From Komagataeibacter sp. FNDCR2 (GTDB lineage Bacteria; Pseudomonadota; Alphaproteobacteria; Acetobacterales; Acetobacteraceae): DNA of 64,000 nucleotides. Shown in pieces: positions 45,020-53,914 of this stretch. The stretch is taken from the NCBI RefSeq assembly GCF_021295395.1, contig NZ_JAIWOU010000001.1, positions 809,001 to 873,000 on the forward strand, in the 5' to 3' direction. A program made the position numbers and the translations under genes. Each line of letters starts with the position of its first letter. Position 1 is the stretch's first letter. The notes under the pieces were generated by a model, which was given only the letters and a program-made list of their open reading frames with translations, was not told the DNA's origin and made no database searches.

Positions 45020-45415
45020 TTGACCAAAGATGACGTGAGGATTCCATCGCGCCGGCAACGGCGTGGCAGGCGGGCCTTCAGTGACGGGCTGGCCGCCGAA
45101 CACGCCGCGATTGCCCATCTGCGGGCACGGGGCTGGCAGGTCCTGCTGCACCGCGCCCGCACGCGCTGGGGGGAAGTAGATCTGGTGGCGCTGCACGGGG
45201 GCTGTCTGGTGTTCGTGGAGGTCAAGGCCCGCCCCTCGCTTCTGGGGGTGGGCGAGGCGATCCGTCCATCACAGATCAGCCGCATCATGAATGCCGCGCG
45301 GCACCTGTGCGCGACCAACCCGGACTGGGTTTATGACAGCATCCGCTTTGATGTCTGCGCCGTGCTGCCCGGCAATGCCATCGAATGGATACCCGACGCC
45401 TTCAGGCAGTTCTGA
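45020..45415 (+). CDS. UPF0102 (YraN) endonuclease-fold protein
   Basis: 131 residues. The core shows AAEHAAIAHLRARGWQVLLHRARTRWGEVDLVALHGGCLVFVEVKARP, the GE-x-D-x9-E-x-K pattern of the nuclease-like YraN family. The start is TTG at 45020, with GGGGAGG 6 bases upstream; the frame is open back to 44552 but that part lies antisense to cls and lacks a site. Biochemical activity of the family is not established. The gene may be cotranscribed with nothing obvious here. Confidence 0.88.
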   Translation: MTKDDVRIPSRRQRRGRRAFSDGLAAEHAAIAHLRARGWQVLLHRARTRWGEVDLVALHGGCLVFVEVKARPSLLGVGEAIRPSQISRIMNAARHLCATNPDWVYDSIRFDVCAVLPGNAIEWIPDAFRQF

Positions 45416-45418
45416 ACC

Positions 45419-45760
45419 TCAGGTACGATGCCGGACGGGCGCGGTATGCGTATGGTGGGTAGCCGCGCCATGCGGGTGATAGACGATGGTGTGCACCATC
45501 GTCCGTCGCGTATGGGCGGGGGTTCCATGATGGGCCGCCAGCACGACGGGCGCGTGGCCGCTGCCGTGGTGATAGGCCACATGGCGCACCGGCGGCGGTG
45601 GCGCGATCAGCGCGCCCAGGGTCAGGCGGTCGGCCTCGCTCTCGGTCACGGGATGGGTCCGGGCATGGGCCGGGGTTGAGATGCTTCCGATCAGACCTGC
45701 GCCAAGCAGCAGCATTGTAGCAAAACGCAAGTCACCGTATCGCATCCGCATCCCCCCCAT
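45419..45760 (-). CDS. Small exported His-rich protein
   Basis: 113 residues. A hydrophobic signal segment (FATMLLLGAGLIGSISTPAHA) is followed by a low-complexity mature part rich in His, Thr and Pro (HHGSGHAPVVLAAHHG, HPHGAATHHTHT). The repeated His could bind metal, but that is only composition. Three ATG starts lie within 15 bases (45760, 45751, 45745); I use the first, with AGGA 3 bases upstream, while 45745 has a G-rich tract. Its 3' end lies 4 bases from the convergent YraN gene. Confidence 0.6.
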   Translation of the reverse strand: MGGMRMRYGDLRFATMLLLGAGLIGSISTPAHARTHPVTESEADRLTLGALIAPPPPVRHVAYHHGSGHAPVVLAAHHGTPAHTRRTMVHTIVYHPHGAATHHTHTAPVRHRT

Positions 45761-45831
45761 GATTCCTGAACCATGAGGAAGCTAGGCGAAAGAACGGCAA
45801 CCGCGCAAGGGATGTTGTGCCCAAAATGCAA

Positions 45832-45859
45832 GCGGGCGGGACATTCCTGCCCCGCCCGC
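45832..45859 (-). terminator. Hairpin downstream of grxD
   Basis: GCGGGCGGG (45832-45840) pairs with CCCGCCCGC (45851-45859). On the minus strand it follows the grxD stop codon (45889) by about 30 bases and is followed by TTGCATTTT, a moderate T-rich tail, so it probably ends the bolA-grxD transcript. Confidence 0.65.
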
Positions 45860-45888
45860 CCGTTAACCTGCCCTGCGGCGCCGCCCGA

Positions 45889-46224
45889 TCAGGCGGCGGC
45901 GGTGGCGATGCCCTTTTCGGTCAGCAGCTTTTCCAGCTCACCGGTCTGGTACATTTCCGTCACGATATCGCAGCCGCCAATGAACTCGCCCTTGATGTAA
46001 AGCTGCGGCACGGTCGGCCAGTTGGAGAAATCCTTGATCCCCTGACGGAGTTCGGCATCTTCCAGCACGTTCGCGGTCTTGAACGGCACGCCCATGTGCT
46101 TGAGCACTTCCACCACGCGCGCGGAGAAACCGCACTGCGGGAAGTTGGCGTCACCCTTCATGTAAAGCATGACGGGGGTGGTATCGATCTGCGTCTGGAT
46201 GCGCTGTGCGATTGTTTCAGCCAT
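45889..46224 (-). CDS. grxD: Monothiol glutaredoxin, Grx4/CGFS type
   Basis: 111 residues with the CGFS active site (Cys31 in FPQCGFSARVVE), VPFKTANVLED and WPTVPQLYIKGEFIGGCDIV for glutathione binding. These proteins carry [2Fe-2S] clusters and partner with BolA, whose gene lies just upstream; together they handle iron-sulfur cluster delivery and iron sensing. The start gap to bolA is 38 bases. Confidence 0.95.
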   Translation of the reverse strand: MAETIAQRIQTQIDTTPVMLYMKGDANFPQCGFSARVVEVLKHMGVPFKTANVLEDAELRQGIKDFSNWPTVPQLYIKGEFIGGCDIVTEMYQTGELEKLLTEKGIATAAA

Positions 46225-46262
46225 GAGTGTGTTTCCTGCGTTGGAAATAAGGGAAAATCCGT

Positions 46263-46502
46263 TCAGACCTGCTCGGGGGTCTGCGTCTGTAGCGCCAGTG
46301 CATGGAGCTTGCCGCCCATGTGCCCCTGTAGCGCATCATAAACCATCTGATGCTGCCGCACGCGCGACAGGCCACGAAAAGCCTCGCTCACCACGCTGCA
46401 TGCGTAATGATCCCCGTCACCTGCCAGATCCTCGATCGTGATCTTCGCATCCGGCAGAGATTCGCGGATGTAGGTTTCGATTTCCTGTGCCGTCATTGCC
46501 AT
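46263..46502 (-). CDS. BolA-family protein
   Basis: 79 residues. The conserved helix-turn with SEAFRGLSRVRQHQMVYDAL (Arg, His, QH motif) and the GKLHALALQTQTP C-terminus mark the BolA/YrbA group. Such proteins bind CGFS glutaredoxins; the gene is directly upstream of grxD and 18 bases after purL, a block conserved in alphaproteobacteria. Probably acts in Fe-S cluster trafficking rather than as the E. coli morphogene. Confidence 0.92.
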   Translation of the reverse strand: MAMTAQEIETYIRESLPDAKITIEDLAGDGDHYACSVVSEAFRGLSRVRQHQMVYDALQGHMGGKLHALALQTQTPEQV

Positions 46503-46520
46503 CTGGCTTCAAGCTCCTGC

Positions 46521-48731
46521 CTATCGGTCCATCAGTCGCGGAAAGAATTCGGAATGCACTGCGACCAGACGTTCCTTGGATATTGTAGACCCGTTGGGCA
46601 ATGTCAAACCCTGCCCCCCTGACCGGCCCAGCCTGCGACAGGGTACACCGGCCCGTTCAGCCATGCCCGCAAGGGCCGTGCCATCACGCACCGCCACGAT
46701 GTAGCGGGACTGGTCCTCACCAAACCAGAACGCCTCGGGCCGCATGCCTGACTGCGGGCTGTCCAGCACGCAGCCCGCCTGTCCCGCCATGACCATTTCG
46801 GCCACCGCGACCAGAACCCCGCCATCGGCCACGTCATGACACGCGACAATGGTGCCGCTGCCGATCAGCTCGCGTACGAAATCGCCATTGCGCCGCTCCG
46901 CCGCAAGGTCGAGCGTGGGCGGATCGCCATCCTGGCTGCCCAGGATTTCACGCAGCCAGATGGACTGGCCAAGCTGGCCCTTCGTCTCGCCCAGCAGCAT
47001 GATGTCGCAGCCATCGGGCATTTCCAGACCGACCGCCAGACGCACATCCTCCAGCACGCCCAGGCCGCCAATGGCGGGGGTGGGCAGGATGGACTGCGAG
47101 GTGCCATCGGGCATGCGCGTCTCGTTATAAAGCGAGACATTCCCGCTCACGACCGGGAAGTCGAGCGCGCGGCAGGCTTCGCCCATCCCCGCGATGGCAT
47201 CGACGAACTGGCCCATCACCTCGGGCTTTTCGGGGGAGCCGAAGTTGAGGTTATCCGTCACCGCCAGCGGGCGCGCGCCGGTTGCGGTAATGTTGCGCCA
47301 GGCTTCCGCCACGGCCTGGGCGCCGCCCAGCTTCGCATTGGCGCGGCAGTAGCGCGGCGTGCAGTCCGTGGTCAGCGCGAGGCCGAGATCCGTATCCTCC
47401 ACCTTGACGATGGCGGCATCGGCGGCGCCGGGGCGGCGGACCGTCTGGCCACCGACCGTGCTGTCATACTGGTTGTACACCCATGCGCGTGAGGCGAGAT
47501 CCGGGCAACCGATCAGCCGCATAAGCGCCTGCTCGGTGCCCACCGGGTCGATGATCGGCTCCAGCGGCAATGGTGGCTGCGCGGGTGCGGTCGGGCGGTG
47601 ATAGACCGGGGCCTGGTCGGCCAGCGGGGCGAGCGGGATCTCCGCCTCGACCGCGCCCTTGTGGCGGATCACGATATTGCCGGTATCGGTCAGGTGGCCG
47701 ATGACGGCAAAATCCAGTTCCCATTTGTCAAAAATGGCGCGCGCCTGTTCCGTGCGGTCCGGGCGCAGCACGATCAGCATGCGTTCCTGACTTTCGGACA
47801 GCATCATCTCATACGCGCTCATGCCGCGTTCGCGCTGGGGCACGTTGTCAAGATCGAGGTCGATGCCCACCCCGCCCTTGCCCGCCATTTCAACGGCGGA
47901 TGAGGTCAGGCCCGCAGCACCCATGTCCTGAATGGCCACGATCGCATCGGTCGCCATCAGTTCGAGGCACGCCTCGATCAGCAGTTTCTCGACAAAGGGG
48001 TCGCCCACCTGCACGGTCGGGCGCTTGGCCAGCGCGTCTTCATCAAATTCCGATGAGGACATGGTGGCCCCATGGATTCCGTCACGCCCGGTCTTCGACC
48101 CCACGTAAATGACCGGGTTGCCAACTCCCGCCGCCGCCGAAAGGAAGATGCGGTCCTGCCGCGCGACGCCCACGGTCATGGCGTTGACCAGCGGGTTGCC
48201 GTCATAGGCGGGGTGGAAGTTGATCTCGCCGCCCACGGTCGGCACGCCCACGCAGTTGCCGTAGCCCCCCACGCCGCGCACCACGCCATCGACAATGCGG
48301 CGGGTCTGCGGGTTGTTGGGGTCGCCAAAGCGCAGCGCGTTCAGGTTGGCGACGGGGCGCGCGCCCATGGTGAACACATCGCGCAGGATGCCGCCCACGC
48401 CCGTCGCCGCACCCTGATAGGGCTCGATGAAGGAGGGGTGATTATGGCTTTCCATCTTGAAGATGGCGGCCAGCCCCTGCCCGATATCGACCACGCCCGC
48501 GTTCTCGCCGGGGCCATGGATCACCCATGGGGCGGTGGTGGGCAGCGTGCGCAGAAAGGCGCGGGATGATTTGTACGAGCAGTGTTCCGACCACATGACC
48601 GAAAAGATGCCCAGTTCCGTGAACGAGGGCGTGCGGCCCATGATCGACAGGACGTTGCCGTATTCTTCCGCTGTCAGGCCGAATTCGCGCGCCAGTGCCT
48701 CGTCAACGGGGCGCGGTAACTTTGCACTCAT
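46521..48731 (-). CDS. purL: Phosphoribosylformylglycinamidine synthase, large subunit (short form)
   Basis: 736 residues: the small PurL that works with separate PurS and PurQ. It converts FGAR to FGAM using ammonia supplied by PurQ. Motifs: [35 protein letters not shown] (nucleotide and FGAR binding) and a second ATP-fold half with [18 protein letters not shown]. The ATGA overlap with purQ signals translational coupling; bolA follows 18 bases downstream. Confidence 0.96.
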   Translation of the reverse strand: MSAKLPRPVDEALAREFGLTAEEYGNVLSIMGRTPSFTELGIFSVMWSEHCSYKSSRAFLRTLPTTAPWVIHGPGENAGVVDIGQGLAAIFKMESHNHPSFIEPYQGAATGVGGILRDVFTMGARPVANLNALRFGDPNNPQTRRIVDGVVRGVGGYGNCVGVPTVGGEINFHPAYDGNPLVNAMTVGVARQDRIFLSAAAGVGNPVIYVGSKTGRDGIHGATMSSSEFDEDALAKRPTVQVGDPFVEKLLIEACLELMATDAIVAIQDMGAAGLTSSAVEMAGKGGVGIDLDLDNVPQRERGMSAYEMMLSESQERMLIVLRPDRTEQARAIFDKWELDFAVIGHLTDTGNIVIRHKGAVEAEIPLAPLADQAPVYHRPTAPAQPPLPLEPIIDPVGTEQALMRLIGCPDLASRAWVYNQYDSTVGGQTVRRPGAADAAIVKVEDTDLGLALTTDCTPRYCRANAKLGGAQAVAEAWRNITATGARPLAVTDNLNFGSPEKPEVMGQFVDAIAGMGEACRALDFPVVSGNVSLYNETRMPDGTSQSILPTPAIGGLGVLEDVRLAVGLEMPDGCDIMLLGETKGQLGQSIWLREILGSQDGDPPTLDLAAERRNGDFVRELIGSGTIVACHDVADGGVLVAVAEMVMAGQAGCVLDSPQSGMRPEAFWFGEDQSRYIVAVRDGTALAGMAERAGVPCRRLGRSGGQGLTLPNGSTISKERLVAVHSEFFPRLMDR

Positions 48732-49432
48732 CCGACCAGAGCCTCCACAAGTCCCGTAAACAGGGGTTTACCATCCTCGCCCCCCATCAGCGGATCCACC
48801 AGATCCTCCGGGTGGGGCATCATGCCGCAGATGCGCAGGTTCTCGCTGAACACACCGGCAATGGCGTTCATGCTGCCATTGGGGTTGAGCGCGGGATCGC
48901 CCGCATCCATCCGCCCGTTCTCCGCCACGTAGCGGAAGGCGACGCGCCCGGTATCCTCCAGCGCGCGGATGGTCTCGGCCTCGGCGATGTAATTGCCATC
49001 ACCATGCGCCATGGGGGTGCGGAAGACATCGCCGCGCGCCCAGTGGCGGGTAAAGGGCGTGTCATTGCGTTCGACCCGCAGGAAGCAGTCCTGCGACAGG
49101 AAGCGCAACGCCGCGTTACGCAGCAGCGCGCCGGGCAGAAGCTGGGCTTCCGTCAGGATCTGGAAGCCGTTGCACACACCCAGGATATGGCCGCCCTTAT
49201 GCGCGAAATCGCGAATGGCGGCCATGATCGGCGCGTGCGCGGCCATGGCGCCACAGCGCAGGTAATCGCCATAGCTGAAACCACCGGGCAGCACCACCAG
49301 ATCAAGCCCGGCGGGCAGCGCCGTATCCCGATGCCAGACCATGGCCGGGGCCTGTCCGGTCACGCCCCGCAGCGCGATCGCCATGTCGCGTTCGCGGTTG
49401 GTGCCGGGAAAAACTACGATCGCCGCCTTCAT
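48728..49432 (-). CDS. purQ: Phosphoribosylformylglycinamidine synthase, glutamine amidotransferase subunit
   Basis: 234-residue class I glutaminase domain. The catalytic Cys lies in [13 protein letters not shown]; the oxyanion region is [16 protein letters not shown], and the His/Glu pair is expected in the MPHPEDLVD tail. Supplies ammonia to PurL; bridged to it by PurS. Preceded by the Rap1a/Tai-like gene with a 4-base overlap. Confidence 0.95.
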   Translation of the reverse strand: MKAAIVVFPGTNRERDMAIALRGVTGQAPAMVWHRDTALPAGLDLVVLPGGFSYGDYLRCGAMAAHAPIMAAIRDFAHKGGHILGVCNGFQILTEAQLLPGALLRNAALRFLSQDCFLRVERNDTPFTRHWARGDVFRTPMAHGDGNYIAEAETIRALEDTGRVAFRYVAENGRMDAGDPALNPNGSMNAIAGVFSENLRICGMMPHPEDLVDPLMGGEDGKPLFTGLVEALVG

Positions 49433-49815
49433 TTGCCGCCGCCACAGGGGTAGGAGTCATGCAGCGCGGTAAAGACGACCTCGCCTGCGGGGCGGTTCAG
49501 CCCGTCGCGATGCGCCTTCATCCAGCTTACCACCTTGCCGCGCATATCCGCCGTATCGACGGACGGCGCGATGCAGAAGGCGGCGACATCCCTGCTGTCC
49601 TTTTCCGCATTGCGTTCGAACAGGTGGGCAAGGGTCACGGAATCCGCGATGCCGGAAATATAGGCATCGCACAGCCCGGTGGAACCGGCCTTGGTGCACA
49701 TGGCCCCAAGCCTGTTGCCATCAAGGCGCGAGACACGCTGCGCGGCGGCCTGGGCCACCGGCAGGGCCACGGCCATGGCGCCGGCCAGGGCGAGAAGGCG
49801 GGCAGCGCGGTTCAT
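49429..49815 (-). CDS. Rap1a/Tai-like secreted protein inside the pur operon
   Basis: 128 residues with a signal peptide ([25 protein letters not shown]). The mature part shows spaced cysteines and the pattern C...[13 protein letters not shown]...FCIAPSV...[30 protein letters not shown], which resembles the Rap1a/Tai immunity-protein family (small periplasmic disulfide proteins that neutralise type VI secretion amidase effectors). No effector gene is nearby. It is joined to purS and purQ by 4-base overlaps, so it is cotranscribed and probably coupled with purine genes; its role there is unknown. Confidence 0.7.
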   Translation of the reverse strand: MNRAARLLALAGAMAVALPVAQAAAQRVSRLDGNRLGAMCTKAGSTGLCDAYISGIADSVTLAHLFERNAEKDSRDVAAFCIAPSVDTADMRGKVVSWMKAHRDGLNRPAGEVVFTALHDSYPCGGGK

Positions 49816-50054
49816 CCAACGACCTCCGTCACGAAATCCTCGATCACGAGGTTGGCCAGCAGCGCGCGCGCCATGGCGTCGGCCTGCGCGCGGGCGCGGG
49901 CGGGGTCGGTCTCGTCCACTTCCAGCTCGATCACGCGGCCAATGCGCACTTCGCCCACATTGCCGAAATCCAGCACATGCAGGGCATGTTCCACCGCCTT
50001 GCCCTGCGGGTCGAGCACGCCTTCCTTCAGCATGACGGTCACGCGCACCTTCAT
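49812..50054 (-). CDS. purS: Phosphoribosylformylglycinamidine synthase subunit PurS
   Basis: 80-residue bridging subunit. [25 protein letters not shown] is the standard start, followed by [16 protein letters not shown] and the [17 protein letters not shown] end. Forms a ring that positions PurQ on PurL. Overlaps purC by 4 bases upstream and the Rap1a-like gene by 4 bases downstream. Confidence 0.95.
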   Translation of the reverse strand: MKVRVTVMLKEGVLDPQGKAVEHALHVLDFGNVGEVRIGRVIELEVDETDPARARAQADAMARALLANLVIEDFVTEVVG

Positions 50055-50821
50055 TGCATTACCTCCGGTCCCTTCATGTCGGAATTCGTGGCCTCGGGCA
50101 GGATACCCAGGCGCATCGCCACTTCCTGATATGCTTCCTCAACCTTGCCCATGTCCCTGCGGAAGCGGTCCTTGTCCATCTTCTCGCTGGTCTTGGCGTC
50201 CCACAGGCGGCAGTTATCGGGCGAGATTTCATCGGCCAGGACGATGCGCATGTTGTCGCCCTCGAACAGGCGCCCGAATTCCAGCTTGAAATCGACAAGG
50301 ATGATGCCGACGCCCATGAACAGGCCGCACAGGAAATCGTTCACGCGCATGCTCAGCGCCACGATGTCTTCCATGTCATGCGGGCAGGCCCAGCCGAAGG
50401 CGGTGATGTGTTCCTCGCTCACCATCGGGTCGTTCAGGGCGTCGTTCTTGTAATAGAATTCGATGATCGGGCGCGGCAGGCGCGTGCCTTCCTGAATGCC
50501 CAGCCGCTTGGACAGGGAGCCCGCGGCCACGTTACGCACCACGACCTCAAGCGGGATGATCTCGACTTCCCGGATCAGCTGCTCGCGCATGTTGAGGCGG
50601 CGGATGAAATGGGTCGGAATCCCGATATCGTGCAGGCGCAGCATCAGGTGTTCGCTGATGCGGTTGTTCAGCACTCCCTTGCCGGTGATGATGCCCTTTT
50701 TCGCGCCGTTCCCGGCGCTGGCGTCATCCTTGAAATACTGCACGAGAGTACCGGGTTCTGGCCCCTCGAAAAGGATTTTGGCTTTTCCTTCGTAAAGCTG
50801 GCGGCGGCGGCCCATACTCAT
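50051..50821 (-). CDS. purC: Phosphoribosylaminoimidazole-succinocarboxamide synthase
   Basis: SAICAR synthetase, 256 residues, joining aspartate to CAIR with ATP. Motifs: [58 protein letters not shown] and [10 protein letters not shown] with [12 protein letters not shown]. First gene of the purC-purS-x-purQ-purL-bolA-grxD leftward run, with 141 bases to the NRDE gene upstream, where its promoter may lie. Confidence 0.95.
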   Translation of the reverse strand: MSMGRRRQLYEGKAKILFEGPEPGTLVQYFKDDASAGNGAKKGIITGKGVLNNRISEHLMLRLHDIGIPTHFIRRLNMREQLIREVEIIPLEVVVRNVAAGSLSKRLGIQEGTRLPRPIIEFYYKNDALNDPMVSEEHITAFGWACPHDMEDIVALSMRVNDFLCGLFMGVGIILVDFKLEFGRLFEGDNMRIVLADEISPDNCRLWDAKTSEKMDKDRFRRDMGKVEEAYQEVAMRLGILPEATNSDMKGPEVMQ

Positions 50822-50962
50822 CCTTCACATAACGCTGTGGGGACGGGCCGGGAGCGGCCCCTCCCCTGATCTATGGGATCCGTTGTCGGCATGATCCCGA
50901 ATAATGCGCATGCCATAGCAGCGTTCCGGCCGGGAAGATACCATTTACCTCGCCTGCCCGCT

Positions 50963-51694
50963 TCAGGCGTCCAGATTGACCGGATGGTAGCCCACGCGGT
51001 CGGGCGCGCCGGGGGCGAAAAACCATGACCGGCGGCCATCCCCCGCCCGCGCGACACCAATGGCCGACGAACTGCATGTACCAAAGCCGGAGCGCGGCGG
51101 GATGTTGATCTCGCTGCCCGCGGGCAGCGAACGGTCGGCCAGCAGGGTGGTCCACGCCGTCCATTCCGGCGGCACGGGGCGGATCGCCGCGCGGAATCGG
51201 GGCAGGTGCCGGTGGATGCGCGGCATGGCCATGTCATCGGGGTCGGTGGTGGCGACCATGTGCACGCCCGGCGCGAGACGTTCCACCTGTGGCTGGCCGT
51301 AGCCGGGACCGCGGATGAAGAAGGCGTCCGTCCGGTCCGCCACGATCATGTTGAACGAACGCCATGCGCCTGCGTCGATCGTGCCGATATGGCCGGCCGC
51401 CTCATTCGCGGTGGCGAAGCCTCCGGCCAGCAGCGGCAGCGCCCCGCGTGAGTTCTTGCCCGGCGCGGGGCCAAGGCTGCCCACCCGGTTCATGATCCCG
51501 GCCACCACGCCCGCGTCGTTCAGGGTCAGCCACGACCCGCCCGCCACACGGTCCTGCCCGCCGATGACCTGGGGCTGCCCGGCCCAGTGCCGCCCCGGCG
51601 GCAGCCAGGGGCGGTCGAGGCGTTCATCACGGTTGGCCGCCAGCAGCAGCGGCCATTCCTGATCCGGATCGTGAGAGATGACGACAGTACACAC
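50963..51694 (-). CDS. NRDE-family protein
   Basis: 243 residues. The frame starts GTG TGT, so the second residue is Cys (VCTVVISHDPDQEWPLLLAANRDE), matching the NRDE (TANGO2-related) family, whose members usually begin MCxxx and carry AANRDE. The Cys could act as an N-terminal nucleophile after Met removal, by analogy with Ntn hydrolases; this is inference. The frame is open upstream to 52063, antisense-like to purB, but without the family start. TANGO2 homologues are linked to lipid or haem handling in eukaryotes. Confidence 0.85.
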   Translation of the reverse strand: MCTVVISHDPDQEWPLLLAANRDERLDRPWLPPGRHWAGQPQVIGGQDRVAGGSWLTLNDAGVVAGIMNRVGSLGPAPGKNSRGALPLLAGGFATANEAAGHIGTIDAGAWRSFNMIVADRTDAFFIRGPGYGQPQVERLAPGVHMVATTDPDDMAMPRIHRHLPRFRAAIRPVPPEWTAWTTLLADRSLPAGSEINIPPRSGFGTCSSSAIGVARAGDGRRSWFFAPGAPDRVGYHPVNLDA

Positions 51695-51737
51695 GCGCCA
51701 GTATCCTGCTGTTGTTTCCGTCAGGCCACGGGCCGGT

Positions 51738-53090
51738 TCAGCTCCGTGCGGGGCCCGTCTCGCCAAAGACGCGGATGAAGGTATGGTCAAGAGAGCGCAG
51801 ATGCGATGCGCTGTCCATCGCCGCATCCAGCACCTCGGGGGGCACGCGGCCCGCCACTTCGGGGTCGGCCTCCAGATTTTCGCGGAAGGTCTTCGCATCC
51901 TTGTGGCCCAGCCGGGTCCATGTCGCCATCGCGTTGCGCTGGACGATGCGATAGGCGTCTTCACGCAGGATTCCGGCGCGCGCCAGCGCCAGCAGCACTT
52001 CGCCCGAATGCACGACGCCGCCCAGGCTGTCGATATTGGCCTGCATCTGGTCGGGATAGACAACCAGCTTTTCCATCATGCCCGCCAGGCGCATGAGCGC
52101 GAAGTCGAGACCGATCGTGCCATCGGGGCAGATGTTGCGCTCGACCGAGGAATGGCTGATGTCGCGCTCGTGCCACAGGGCCACGTTTTCCAGCGCGGGA
52201 ATGACGTGCGAGCGCACAAGCCGCGCAAGGCCGGTCAGGTTTTCCGACAGGACCGGGTTGCGCTTGTGCGGCATGGCGGAGGAGCCCTTCTGCCCCTTGT
52301 GGAAGAACTCTTCCGCCTCACGTACTTCCGAACGCTGGAGATGGCGCACTTCAGTCGCGAGCCGTTCGATCCCGCTGGCGATGACCGCCAGCGCGCAGAA
52401 ATAGGCCGCGTGCCGGTCACGCGGGATCACCTGGGTGGAGACATCCTCCGGCTTCAGGCCCAGCCTGCCGGCCACGTATTCCTCCACGCGCGGGTCGATA
52501 TGCGCGTAGGTGCCGACCGCGCCCGAAATGGCGCAGACGGCCACCTCCTCACGCGCGCGGAGCAGGCGGGCGCGGTTGCGCGCGAATTCGGCATAATGCC
52601 CCGCCAGCTTCAGCCCGAAGGATGTCGGCTCGGCATGGATGGCGTGGCTGCGGCCGATGGTCAGGGTATATTTATGCTCGAACGCCCGGCGCTTCAGCGC
52701 CGCCAGCACGGCGTCCAGATCTTCCAAAAGCAGGTCGGTCGCCTGCACCATCTGCACCGACAGGCAGGTATCCAGCACATCGGACGACGTCATGCCCAGA
52801 TGGACGAAGCGGCTGTCGGGGCCGATCTTCTCGGCCAGCCAGGTCAGGAAGGCGATGACGTCATGCCGGGTTTCGGCCTCGATCTCGTCAATACGGTCAA
52901 GGTCGGCCTGGGAGAACGCGGCCATCGCGGCATCGCCCTTTTCACGGATGGTCCGGGCGGATTCAGCGGGAATCGCGCCGTATTCCGCCATGGCCTCGCA
53001 GGCCAGGGCCTCGATCTCGAACCAGATGCGGTAGCGGTTCTCGGGCGACCAGATGGCGGCCATGACGGGGCGGGTATAGCGCGGTACCAT
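51738..53090 (-). CDS. purB: Adenylosuccinate lyase
   Basis: 450 residues, fumarase/aspartase superfamily; cleaves SAICAR to AICAR and adenylosuccinate to AMP. The signature [19 protein letters not shown] contains the mobile catalytic Ser loop, and [13 protein letters not shown] supplies the His. The ATG at 53090 is preceded by TTAAGGAAG 10 bases upstream. It is 43 bases upstream of the NRDE gene on the same strand and shares the purine neighbourhood with purCSQL. Confidence 0.96.
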   Translation of the reverse strand: MVPRYTRPVMAAIWSPENRYRIWFEIEALACEAMAEYGAIPAESARTIREKGDAAMAAFSQADLDRIDEIEAETRHDVIAFLTWLAEKIGPDSRFVHLGMTSSDVLDTCLSVQMVQATDLLLEDLDAVLAALKRRAFEHKYTLTIGRSHAIHAEPTSFGLKLAGHYAEFARNRARLLRAREEVAVCAISGAVGTYAHIDPRVEEYVAGRLGLKPEDVSTQVIPRDRHAAYFCALAVIASGIERLATEVRHLQRSEVREAEEFFHKGQKGSSAMPHKRNPVLSENLTGLARLVRSHVIPALENVALWHERDISHSSVERNICPDGTIGLDFALMRLAGMMEKLVVYPDQMQANIDSLGGVVHSGEVLLALARAGILREDAYRIVQRNAMATWTRLGHKDAKTFRENLEADPEVAGRVPPEVLDAAMDSASHLRSLDHTFIRVFGETGPARS

Positions 53091-53311
53091 GTTCTCGGGC
53101 TTCCTTAACTCAGCGACACAATCGGGATCAGGCCGCCTTCCTAACCAATTCTGTCGCGTGCGTCTTCCTTAATTCACGCCCGTTTCATCACGGGGCCGCC
53201 ATCATCTGTCATCACGGGCGCGATTGCATGATGTGGGCAGAGAACGGCATAAAGAAGTCGTGAAGCCCCGGCCCGTTCACACTGCCCCACCAGTCAGGAT
53301 CATACCCGCCC

Positions 53312-53914
53312 ATGTCCGCCATTTTTTCACCCTCCGCCCTTTACGCGCTGGTTCAGGTCATCCTGATTGACGTCACACTCGCGGGGGATAACGCCGTCGT
53401 GGTGGGACTGGCGGTGCGCAACCTGCCCCACCGTTCGCGCCGAATCGCCATCCTGTGGGGGGTGCTGGGGGCGGCGCTGATCCGTATCTGCCTGGCGCTG
53501 GTCGCGGTCCGGCTGCTGGCCATTGTCGGGCTGACGCTGGCGGGGGGGCTGCTGCTGCTGTGGGTATGCTGGCGCATGTACCGCGAAATGCATGGCCCGG
53601 CCCATGCCGAAGATGGTACACAGGCCCCCGGATCGCTGCGCAGCGCCATTATCCGCATTATCGTGGCCGACCTGTCCATGAGCCTTGATAATGTCCTGGC
53701 GGTCGCGGGGGCGGCGGGGGAACATATGGGCGTGCTGGTAGCGGGGCTGGTCTTTTCGGTGGCGCTGATGGCCGTGGCGGCGGCGCTGATCGCACGGCTG
53801 CTGGAGCGGTACCGCTGGATTTCATGGATCGGGCTGCTGGTGGTGCTGTTCGTGGCGATTGAACTGATCGTAAAGGGTGGTGGCGAGGTCTGGACACATA
53901 TGGGTGGCGCGTAA
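53312..53914 (+). CDS. TerC/YjbE-family integral membrane protein
   Basis: 200 residues, seven hydrophobic segments. Two internal acidic motifs, VILIDVTLAGDNAVVVGLA and IIVADLSMSLDNVLAVAGA, are the duplicated D-x5-x-DN pattern of the TerC/YjbE/Alx superfamily, implicated in manganese or calcium export. A charged cytoplasmic linker (REMHGPAHAEDGTQ) joins the halves. The stop codon overlaps the start of the Slt gene (TAATGA). Confidence 0.88.
   Translation: MSAIFSPSALYALVQVILIDVTLAGDNAVVVGLAVRNLPHRSRRIAILWGVLGAALIRICLALVAVRLLAIVGLTLAGGLLLLWVCWRMYREMHGPAHAEDGTQAPGSLRSAIIRIIVADLSMSLDNVLAVAGAAGEHMGVLVAGLVFSVALMAVAAALIARLLERYRWISWIGLLVVLFVAIELIVKGGGEVWTHMGGA

Noticed and set aside
50822-50962. Purine riboswitch upstream of purC
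   Set aside because: The 141-base gap shows no recognisable purine-aptamer junction or paired stems; such riboswitches are also not expected before pur operons of alphaproteobacteria.
53100-53173. Three CTTCCT(T)AA repeats upstream of purB
   Set aside because: The first is the purB ribosome binding site read in reverse (TTAAGGAAG); the other two are irregularly spaced (37 and 27 bases) and inexact, so not called as operator sites.
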